This document shows positions 9,121-17,929 of a stretch of DNA of 40,000 nucleotides, one piece after another. Every line of letters starts with the position of its first letter. The stretch's first letter is position 1. A program made the translations under genes and the position numbers. The stretch is from the NCBI RefSeq assembly GCF_030272615.1, contig NC_081414.1:238008233-238048232 (forward strand), given 5' to 3'. Origin of the DNA: Cryptomeria japonica. Its lineage: Eukaryota > Streptophyta > Pinopsida > Cupressales > Cupressaceae. A model generated the notes under the pieces. That model did no database searches. It saw nothing but the letters and a program-made list of their open reading frames with translations, and had not been told where the DNA came from.

Positions 9121-10066
9121 ATACTTGAGAGTTGTTTTTGATCTGTATCATGATATCATCTAAAAGAATGTGGCTTGGCAACGACAATAATTTCCTTCGG
9201 CAAGTTAAATCCTGCTTGAACTGTTATTCCGTTAGGAATTCCCTTGTTAACGGAATCCTTGCATTTGTTCTTTGTTGAAAATGTCAATAAATGTTGGAGC
9301 TTGGCCGGCCTCTTTTTCCCAAACTGTTTTGTCCATATTTCATTATCACGTTATGGTTGTCTTCTTCGATAGACAGAAATGAGATGAGCTTTTCACCTTC
9401 GTGTTAAGCCTTTCATGCTTTGTAACACTCTTCCATGGTTGTCTTCTTCGATAGAGAGAAATGAGATGAGCTTTTCACCATAACACTCTTTGATAACATT
9501 TACCATGTTCATGGTGAATGTTGATCAGAACATGAGCATGGCGAATGTTGATCAGAACATGAGCATGGCGAATGTTGTCAAAGGTGTTATCAATCATGCA
9601 TCATCTCATTTTTTCTTCTGTGTGTCGAAGAAGACAATCATGGATGAAACTCATTTCTGTGTGTCAAAGACAATCATGGATGAAACTCATTTCTGTGTTT
9701 CGAAGAAGACAATCATGACATTTCGAGGAAGAAATGCGATGATGAAACTTAGATAAAACACTTGAAAAAAAGAGGGTCAAGGATCCAGCATCTAATGACT
9801 CATTAAACAAAGAAATGCGATGCGATGATGAAACTTAGACAAAACAGCTTGAGAAAAATAGGCTCAACGCTCCAGCATCTAATGACATATTAAACAAAGA
9901 ACAAGTACAAGGAATTGATGTTAATAAGGATATCCTAGGGAGTAACAGTTCAAGCAGGATTTAACCTATCAAGAAAATTATTGTTGTCGGAAAGCTACAT
10001 TCTTTTACTACAGATAACAATAATAAAAGTTTAGATGACACAGATCAAAAACATATTGTCAAGTAA
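9121..10066. repeat. Long imperfect inverted repeat (fold-back) with related peptides in both arms
   Basis: The left arm (about 9121-9500, read on the minus strand) and the right arm (about 9572-10066, plus strand) are homologous. Shared text includes AACAGTTCAAGCAGGATTTAAC, GTCGAAGAAGACAA-type, AACAAAGAACAA and AATGTT(A/G)TCAAAG, the last being closest to the centre. Both arms encode a block containing NKEQ.QG and QAGFNL..(K/E)IIVV.K.HSF. The left arm lacks about 25 bp that the right arm keeps (the TDNNNKSL stretch). The loop is about 70 bp and made of 27-bp units. Each arm has its own internal duplications, for example about 80 bp at 9353/9434 and about 85 bp at 9730/9814. Transcription across it would give a hairpin RNA. 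Confidence 0.7.
9514..9567 (+). repeat. 27-bp tandem repeat (9 codons) in the loop of the inverted repeat
   Basis: GAATGTTGATCAGAACATGA and the following bases occur in two units at 9514-9540 and 9541-9567, differing at one base, with the start of a third unit at 9568. In the open plus-strand frame at 9490-9756 each unit reads NVDQNMSMA. The unit also contains the palindrome TGATCA. Confidence 0.85.
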
Positions 10067-10369
10067 AGATAACCGTTGCACTTGGATGTTACTGTTGCTT
10101 CTATTCTCACCATTAAAACTAACCTTATGATACGATACATTGCTATAAGGAGCAACAATAACATAAACAGGAGCACCTGCAATAAGCCTGCTACCAATGA
10201 ATCCTTGCTCAACTCTACACTGAGAGCTACCAAGAGCACACATTATTATCAGAGAACATAATGAAGGAGGATAGTATTTCAGTTTGGTCAGGCAAGAATC
10301 GCAGCTCCCTCCCAAGCTGATAAATTGCTGCACTGCCCACAGTTCCACAGGCTCAAAAAATATCCACAT
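10067..10369 (-). other. Unassigned open frame on the minus strand
   Basis: The minus strand is open for 112 codons across 10031-10369 and contains the peptide-like stretch GFIGSRLIAGAPVYVIVAPY. The plus strand is also open here (10076-10261), in the same frame as the right arm of the inverted repeat apart from two stops. Neither reading matches a family I recognise, and which strand was coding cannot be decided by eye. It sits between the inverted repeat and a minus-strand exon candidate, so a decayed minus-strand gene spanning 8970-10717 is the simplest reading. Confidence 0.25.
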
Positions 10370-10489
10370 TCATATCATGCCTCTTGTATTATTGAGTTAA
10401 ACATTCTATCACATCATAACCTGCTACAACTTCTAGAACGTTAATCTTCATTGCATACTTCTAGAACAATAATCTTCATTGCATTCTAG

Positions 10490-10717
10490 GAATTGACTCT
10501 TGTATTTCTGGGCTTGTTTTTGATCCACTAAGGCTACCTAGGCAATCCTTTGCTGGTTTGGGAGCAGAGCTTTCTTCCTTGCATTGAGTATTACTATTAG
10601 ATGCATCCTCTGTCTCCTTCATGCTGTTACCTCCACTGCCTTGGTTACCAGAGCATCCACCACATGCTCATTTTTGTTGTTCAGTTTCAATCACAACTTC
10701 AATTACAATCTTAGTAC
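10490..10717 (-). pseudogene. Unidentified minus-strand exon candidate after a splice acceptor
   Basis: On the minus strand the pyrimidine-rich sequence GAATTTTTTTAACAG ends at 10718 and looks like a 3' splice site. The following frame reads TKIVIEVVIETEQQK, a TGA, ACGGCSGNQGSGGN, SMKETEDASNSNTQC and KEESSAPKPAKD, ending at a stop near 10490. The composition (Gly/Ser/Cys-rich, then acidic/Ser) is protein-like and less AT-rich than the spacer to the right. The single TGA suggests a pseudogene. The family is not recognised. It may belong with the exon candidate at 8973-9100. Confidence 0.35.
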
Positions 10718-10719
10718 CT

Positions 10720-11819
10720 GTTAAAAAAATTCAACTATACTCAAATTAAAAAGATATTAAAATTAAATTATATTTTATTAATTTTGGTCTAAAGGTGGGT
10801 GCTCTAGGAAAAGAGGGCAAAGAGGGTATGGGTTCAAATTAGAAAGCATAAAGAAAAGAGATCACAGGTTCAATCTGAAGGTACAGAACATATTGTAGCA
10901 ATAGACCATTTAGAAGAGTTTTAGTTAGAAGGATCTCACTAAAATAGATAGAATGAGTATAAAATAGTTTTGTTTCAAAAATAATAGTAAAATCTTATTT
11001 TTTTAGGTTTCAAATTAATTGAATTTTTCTTGTGTAGCAAATTAGAGAGATGAGTAAGAGAAAGCTTCATTTTGAAATTAATTTTCCCATTTGAAAATTA
11101 TAAGAATTTTTGCATAAAATCTTTAAAATAAGAGAGAAAATTGCCCTAATTTTTCATGTTGTTAAATTAATACGAATGTTCATTATACAATAAATTAAAG
11201 AGTAAGTAAAAGAAAGTTTTGGTCCCAAAATAATAGTAAAATCTTAATCTTTGAGGTTGTACACATGAAAAGAATTTTCACAAATTTTTTTTCAAAATAG
11301 AGAGAGAATTAGGGTTTAATTAGTTTTTGTTAGTAAAAGTTATTCATATATTTAATAAAAATAATTTTAAACAAATTAGGGTAAACATAAAACAAATTCA
11401 ATCTATTTAAAAATATAAACACCTAAATAGAATTTTTTTTTTGATGGGTAGTAAAGTATCACAAAATTGAAAGCATGGAGTAATGACAATGTCAACCATT
11501 TTTTTGTTTTAATACTATGTTAGAATAAACATCCGTGTCATAAAATTATGATTTAATATACAAAAATTTAATGATTAAATCTATTTTGAACCTATATAAT
11601 TTAATGTTCTATTCTTAAACCTTATGGGTTTCAATATTTGAGTTGTTGAATTAATATAGTTTTATAATAGTGTTATTTGTAATTTTGATCCAATATAAAA
11701 TTTTAAATGAAAATCTTATTGCATGCAATTGATATTGAAAATATACATAAAATATAGCCAAAATAAAAATAAATACATGCAAACCTCTTGAAAGATCAAA
11801 CAAAGTGTTGATATAGATA
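10720..11819. other. AT-rich spacer with a weak internal duplication
   Basis: No gene or element border is seen. AATAATAGTAAAATCTTA occurs near 10979 and 11231, each preceded or followed by AGAGTAAGTAAAAGAAAG-like text, indicating a diverged tandem duplication of about 240-250 bp. The rest is low-complexity A/T. Confidence 0.4.
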
Positions 11820-12415
11820 GATGAATACGAATGTGGTTGCTCACGATAAAGAAAGATGCCTAAATAGGATGAGAGGCCTCTCTAAATAGAATTCTCAATA
11901 AGAGAACCAAGGGGTAGGATTAAGAGGTTTAATGGATGGATATGATTAAAGGAGGATTAGGGTTAGGCTTAAAAGATGTTGTTTTGTGACAAGTGTCACA
12001 TGATAGACAAGATATAAGAATTTGGATAAGGTTAGGACAACATCCTTATAGGAATGGCCAAGATTAAGAAGTTTAAGTTAAAATAGATGGATAGGATATA
12101 ATTTTAGTTTGACTTCTGGGTAGGTGTCTAGGTTCAATGAATGGGGGACAAGGCTTAGTTAAACAAGTAAAGGGAACATGGTGGGACACATGTCACATGA
12201 CTATGAATTTATGTTATGATCCATGTAAACAAGATGAGAGGCTAGGATTAAATGGACAAAGATAAAGGTAAGTTAAGAATTTATGAAATTAAAAAACTTA
12301 TGATTGTTAATTAAAAATATAATAAATATTTATCTAATTAATGGGTTTAAGGTAGGCCAAAATTAGGTATGGCTAGGTAAGGAACAATTTTAGGTGTTTA
12401 CATTTTGGGAATATT
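11820..12415 (+). mobile_element. LTR-like segment, family shared with 24440-25200
   Basis: The segment contains TGTGACAAGTGTCACA at about 11984-11999 (7-bp inverted arms around AG) and a second GACACATGTCACATG near 12183. It ends with TTTTAGGTGTTTACATTTTGG near 12391-12411. The same motifs in the same order (GTGACAAGTGTCAC, then TTTTTAGGTGTATACATTTT) occur at 24670-25190. The arrangement suggests two old copies of one LTR or LTR leader family. No PPT, PBS or target duplication is visible here. Confidence 0.35.
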
Positions 12416-14213
12416 TGAGATGATGTTGCAAAGTAAATTCATTTTAAAGAAAATCAAAACATAGTTGGTAGGAAAATAATAAGGACTAGAGGCATGATGC
12501 CCTGATTATGAAAAATGGTGAGGAAGGATGACAAGTTAGTAGGATGACTCCACTTCAAGATGACAAGTGGATTAGGAGAACACAAATGTGCTATCAAAAG
12601 GAGATAAGGCTATAAGTAGATAATAGGGAAGATGTAGAGGATATGGATAAGGATGATCATCATGATACGATGGTTTAAACAACCTATATTTGATATATAG
12701 GATTAGATGAGGAGGGATATCCAACTAATATATTGTAAAGGACAAGATGTCAGTAAATCTTTAGATAGTATAATCATGGATGAAAGATGGTGGGAAAAGA
12801 AAAAAGGGATGAAAATATATTACATAACCGATATGAATGGTGGAGGAAGCAAGGCTTTTATTCTCTAAATCATGAATATATATTTTTCCCGTACTCTTCT
12901 TCAAGATCAAAGGAGGAATAAAAAAGGATATGGATATGATAGAAGGAGATAGATAAACTAAATGATATGTAATGAAGGATAATGAAGGTCATATATAATA
13001 TATGGATGCAAGATGGAATGGATGGTGCATGGTTCCCCTATCCTTATCAATATCAAATGAGTTAAGTGATGATTCAATTAGATATGATAGAGTAAGGGAG
13101 AGGATGGAGAGCATTGATAAGGTGAGATACATAGTATACACAACGCGTAGGTAGATCCTTTTATTTTTCAAGATCAAAGTTGGAAAAAGGGTGAATGGAC
13201 TTAGATAGGATAATAGATAAAGGACAGTGAAGGATGTTGATAAGAAATGGTAGGTAGGAAAACATGGATGAAGCTTGCCCCCAAGTGTAGAGTGCAAGAG
13301 GACTCAAAATTACACATGATGCCTATTTGCAATATTTTCATCATGCTACTTATCTAAGCTACCAAAAGAAGTTATTCTCACCATTGGATGAACAATTTCA
13401 CTTTACTTTTTTTCATTTTTTTCTTTTATTTTCTAATTTTTTGAATGGGGTGAATGAACAAGGCTAAGGATAAAGATGTGGATAGATGGAATTGGAAGCT
13501 AGTGTATGGTTGAAGGATTCAAGTGTCTAGTTCCATATATTGTATCCCTCAAATATGTGCTATAATTAATCATGGAAATTATAAGTACCATCATAAATGT
13601 TAGTAAAATGATGATAAGAGAAATAAAATCAATGGGGAAATGAAAAATAGATAGTGATTTATGTGAAGGATTGAATGAAGGAGGATGACAGGAGATGAAT
13701 GTTGGATGATGGATGATGTAGTGCAAGACTTGTGTATAAGTGGATGGGAATGTTGGCAAGATCAACATTGGCATGTACCATCAAGGGAAGTCGAGTTGTG
13801 GAGTTTGGAGAATTATATGGAGTGCATGTTGATTTTGGGACATAAGGACCCAAGGTAGATTTGGAATATGGGAAAATGTTAGATTAAGTGAATGAAGCTA
13901 TATGAGTAACAAGTTTGGACATCAAACTTGATTTTTCTTTGGGTTGTATTGCTTCTATCAGTAGCTTTGGGATCAAAATTATTTTTTATTTTTGTTTTTA
14001 CTTCATGTGCTTTTGTGGCCTTTTGGATTTACCTTTATTCTTTGGGATTATATTTTTCTTTGCTTGGGCATGTCTTTTTTACGAAATAATCACTCCTTGG
14101 ATCTATTTGGATTATTGGACTTATAAATTTTAGATTTGGAATCCAAAATTCTTTCATGATCAATTAGATTGGTGGATGGAGATGAATAATATGAATATTC
14201 TATGGATGGGTGA
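12416..14213. other. Purine-rich (plus strand) region with a minus-strand Ser/Pro/Leu-rich frame remnant
   Basis: The plus strand is dominated by GATGGA, AGGATA and GGATGA words; its complement therefore shows long pyrimidine-rich frames that stay open by composition (12989-13297, 13499-13774). Near 13790-13890 the minus strand reads FPYSKSTLGPYVPKS, sharing the motif of the 48-bp array at 15485-15680, so the two stretches were probably one region before the TIR element at 14221 was inserted. The T-rich plus-strand frame at 13915-14133 is low complexity. No intact gene is supported. Confidence 0.4.
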
Positions 14214-14285
14214 ATGTATGTGGGTAGGTGCAAGAAGTTGGGTCCCAATTCCACGGAAGTTTGCAAGCAAAAAAGTTTGCCGCTA

Positions 14286-14535
14286 GAAACGAGTGCCTGT
14301 TTTTTAAGAAACGAGCACCTGTTTAGCTTTGAAGCTCCGACCCATAAAAATAAAACGGGTGCCCGTTTAGGATCGGACCACCATAGAGAAACGGGTGCAC
14401 AATTTTTAGAAACGGGCACACGTTTCTAAAAACGGTCACCCATTTCTAAAAGCGGGCACACGTTTCTTAAAGTGCTATAAATTTCAAAATGGGTGCCCAT
14501 TTTTTGAATTTTAAATAATGAGTGCCCATTTCATA
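14286..14535. repeat. Array of palindromic AAACGGG(TG/CA)CCCGTTT-type units
   Basis: About nine units of roughly 18-22 bp, at about 14286, 14308, 14352, 14391, 14409, 14429, 14449, 14482 and 14519. The cleanest is AAACGGGTGCCCGTTT at 14353-14368, 7-bp perfect arms around TG; others read GAAACGGGCACACGTTTC or are decayed. Clustered subterminal palindromes next to one TIR are typical of transposase-binding regions; that role is inference. Confidence 0.8.
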
Positions 14536-14583
14536 AAAGATGGAGCGGGAAACACACCTATGCCTTGGTTTTGGCTTCGGGTT

Positions 14584-14604
14584 AGGCTTGGTGGGACCAA
14601 GCCT
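14584..14604. repeat. Perfect 9-bp inverted repeat with 3-base loop
   Basis: AGGCTTGGT, GGG, ACCAAGCCT: a perfect hairpin inside the TIR element, just right of the palindromic array. Confidence 0.75.
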
Positions 14605-15446
14605 ATGCTTGGACCTCCAAAAAATGGCCAAGGTACTAGAATACCCAATTTTTGCCTTACCGTAATTTTTTGAAGGTCTTCCTGATCGTATTTTTTGATG
14701 AAACAAAAACCCATTAGAGTTCTCACTATCCTAATTTCAAAAATATAAATTTCATAGTGATATGATTAGTTTTACTATTTTTTCATTATTTATTACTCAA
14801 AAGTGGTACCTAAATGTAAAATAGTGAGGTTTAGTAAAACTTTAATAACTTTTTTTTTTTAGTTTAAAAAAAAAAATTTATTATATGACATCAATCTACA
14901 TACGATTCTTTTGAAGATTAAGAAAAATAATTTAAAATATGAAATTTTCATCAAATTATGGTGGTCGTACACCAGATGTTTTGAAAATGTACTTTATAGT
15001 CAATTAAAAATTAATTGAAAAAATATATTCAATAAAAAAATAAGAAAAAATATTGTCATCAATATTTGGTGTATTAGGTATCTTTTCCCAGAATGATTTG
15101 CAAACATTCTTTTATTTACGTCAAAATATGGTGGTCGTACACATGTGTGGTATGGTCCTGAAACAAGCATTTTGAAAAAGTGGTTTTTAAATATACCTAC
15201 TAAAAAGAAATTTCTACCATATGGGTATTGAAATAAATTACATATTTGAAAATTAGACTTCGAGCACTACAGTTTCTATTACTAAAGTTTTTTCAGATTC
15301 AAACTCTAAGTACCTCAAATTTTGACATCAATCGACAAAAAAATTGAAAAATAGGGAAAACACTTCCACTTTTTGCCCAAAAGTGGGACTCAACTTCTTG
15401 CACCCACCCATGTATGATCTTGGAAGGACTTCAATAATGCACAGAT

Positions 15447-15713
15447 CTATTGATCTTGATGGATAGTAGATGGAGGTATTTGAAGACCCAAAATGGACTT
15501 AAGGATTAAAGGACTTTGTTTAGGCACATAGAAGTCCAATGTAGACGAAAGGGATGAAAGAATTTTATTAGGTACATATGGGCCCAAAATAGATGGAAGA
15601 GATGAAAGACTTAACTTTGGAGTATAAGGACCATAGATAGATTTGTAGGATGGGGAATATGGATATTTGGATTTATATGGAGGGATTATAGGTTTTGGAT
15701 GGATGGATGACAT
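15447..15713 (-). pseudogene. Remnant of a repetitive Pro/Ser/Leu-rich protein (16-residue repeats)
   Basis: The minus-strand frame is open for 88 codons and carries four 16-residue repeats: YGPYTPKLSLSSLPSI, LGPYVPNKILSSLSST, LDFYVPKQSPLILKSI, then LGLQIPPSTI. On the plus strand the unit is exactly 48 bp, with the shared GACCCAAA.T-type word starting at 15485, 15533, 15581 and 15629. A further copy of LGPYVPKS is at about 13850 across the TIR element. The low-complexity composition may reflect an expanded minisatellite that stayed in frame because 48 is a multiple of three, rather than a real protein. No signal peptide or known family is recognised. Confidence 0.4.
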
Positions 15714-15730
15714 ACAAACACCTTGAGATT

Positions 15731-16714
15731 GATATCCAAGCTATGATAATTTAGATTTTCTATGATATAAAGGGCTTATTATATTCCTTTCTTACGAAGG
15801 CCTAACCTTTTTCTTTGTTAGTTAATATTTTTCCATCTCCACATAGTCATCATTGATCATATCTTGGTCATTCCACCTATTGTTTGATAGCATAGATATG
15901 GATTCCCTTCTTATTTCTCCTCTCCATGTGGATGTAGGAAAATTTTAGCCATGGACTATTGTTAAAAGATCTCATAATATCACAACTAGGTCAAGGGTGT
16001 GCAGTTTTGGGATCAAACTAGAGATTGTGTAGGCATTTAGCTCCTAACTCTCATGGTGTTTTTAGTATGTTTTTTATATTGTAACATTATTATATCTTTC
16101 AATTTATTGGTGTTTCTTGATGTGTTTGACATTTAAGTTGTCCAAGGTTTATGTGCCCTTTCAAAAAATCAATTTTACTCAAGATATAAAGAACTAATTT
16201 TCAAGGAAAACAATATAATAGGACATATGTTTCTAATACTTAATGTTTCTTTAAAATAATAAGCCACATCAAGAGCGAAACATAAAAAAATTGTAGGTAA
16301 GAACATAAATTGAAAAATTATGATGATAAACTTAAACAAAAAAATTGTGATGCTAAACTATCTACTAACTTCTATATGCTCCCTAGTTATGCCATGAATA
16401 TCACCAGCATTGACTTAGAAACCTAAATTTAATGCCCATGATTATTTATAGTCCAAATAAAAATATAACAATGACCACCTAAGTTAATTTATTGCTAAAG
16501 TAACTATAAGTTGGATAATCATAATCATACACACATTTAGGATTAAGAGTGTAGCATGGCCCTCTCCTTCAAATAATAAAATTTGTGGTCAATACTAATC
16601 AATTATGGATGCTTCTATAGAAAATATTCATCTTGTCATGTGACATATTCAACAAACAAAAAATTCTTCCACCAAATGAAATACCTTATAAATGTCCCAA
16701 TCATGAACTTCTTT
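15731..16714. other. Unannotated AT-rich spacer
   Basis: About 1 kb with no open frame of note, no repeat border and no RNA gene that I can recognise. It lies between the 48-bp array and the split repeat family at 16715. Confidence 0.4.
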
Positions 16715-17902
16715 AACCATGAGTGTAAAATTATAAGGGATTATAATTTGTGAAGGTTTGTGTTTTCATATTCTTGTGCCTAGGTTTTGGGTAGTTGGAC
16801 CAACAAAAAGGTGCATTACACCTAATGCCAACATTCTCCAACTTATCATATACCTTTAAGAGAAATATAGAACTCCAAAAAATAATGTTCACTAAAAACC
16901 AAGGTTTAGTTTCATGTTGAACTAATTGACTCCTATATGATCATAATATCAACCAAGCATCTATAACATCCATCAAGTGACCACCTTCTTAATCATGACA
17001 CTCTCATCCTCCATACCCAAGAAAGAAAATTAATAAACTAAATTCAAGATCATAGTTGGAATGTCATGATTTAATCCAAACATATATACCAAAGTCCATC
17101 TCCTCCAAAATAGGATTCAATATCTATAAAATACTCAATGATAGTTGTAGTAGAGACCATGGCATGTCAATAACATATCCAACTAGTCATAACTAAAATT
17201 AGGGTACACAAATCATAGTTAACCTTATTTTCATCAATGTATCTAGCCCACTCAAGAAACATAAGTATTAGTATATTCATCATGCAACACAACACTTGTC
17301 TCAATGTGTAACAAATAAAAACTTAAAGATCTTTGTATCACAATCTAATGACACATATGCCTCCCAAATATGCTTGCAGCACTACATAGGTAATGTCTAA
17401 TCTAAATCTAACTAAAGAATGCATAAATTCCACCAACAACACTCACATAGAGAATTTGGCTAAATGCTCTATGAGATAGTGTCAAAGAACACTTATTTCA
17501 ATGTAAACTTGAAAATAAAAGATTTTTAAAACTCTCTCATGTTCTTCACATCACATAAAAGTAGAGATTAAAGATCCACAATCATTCTTATTGTTCCAGT
17601 ACTAAATTATAATAAGGTATTGTAAAAATAAATGATAACAAGTACTCAAATCTCAACTCCAAGATAAAATAAACCAAAAATCCACAATACACAAAAAAAA
17701 ATAGAGAGAAACCCCTCAAATTAAACCATGTCCTTTTGCAAGCACAATCACATGATCATGCTTTGAAATGTAATATATCCTTCTAATTTTATACCCAATA
17801 AAATATAATCTAATATCTCTATTGAAATTTCAAACAAGTAGTAGAAATATATGTAAGTCTCTCAAAATGAAGGAATATCAAACAAAATAACAAGTCCTTG
17901 AA
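16715..17902 (-). repeat. Dispersed repeat family, left part (inverted relative to 30090-31465)
   Basis: Reading the minus strand, this segment follows 30265-31465 nearly to the end: GGTATATGAT, ACTAATCCTTGG, GGTGGTCACTTGATGGAT, ATCATGA.ATTCCAACTATGA and GGAGATGGACTTTGGT all recur in order. The family member is interrupted at 17902 by two nested LINE insertions and resumes at 23835. It has no coding capacity. Confidence 0.75.
17889..17902. repeat. Left target-site duplication of the inner LINE
   Basis: AACAAGTCCTTGAA, identical to 23204-23217. Fourteen bases is within the usual range for L1-type target-primed insertion. Confidence 0.85.
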
Positions 17903-17929
17903 AAATAGAAAAATAAAATTTCAGCGAAG

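Larger units (their letters stand above)
14221..15410. mobile_element. 1190-bp TIR DNA element with palindromic subterminal repeats
   Basis: The left end TGGGTAGGTGCAAGAAGTTG and the reverse complement of the right end, TGGGTGGGTGCAAGAAGTTG, continue to match through GGTCCCA / AGTCCCA: 25 of 27 positions. TGTATG directly flanks both ends (14215-14220 and 15411-15416; ATGTATG if the terminal A of the right TIR is included), the probable target duplication. Nine palindromic units lie at 14286-14535, AT-rich sequence follows, and a repeated ATGGTGGTCGTACAC occurs at 14958 and 15128. There is no transposase. The superfamily is uncertain: it lacks CACTA ends and the hAT end consensus, and the duplication is shorter than the usual 9-bp Mutator length. 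Confidence 0.8.

Noticed and set aside
12989-13774. Two minus-strand frames of 102 and 91 codons
   Set aside because: They lie in purine-rich plus-strand DNA, where minus-strand stops are rare by composition. Most of their content is Ser/Leu/Thr low complexity.
13915-14133. 72-codon hydrophobic, Phe-rich frame resembling a membrane protein
   Set aside because: It is T-rich low-complexity sequence; hydrophobicity follows from TTT/TTG codons, and no family motif or conserved start context is visible.
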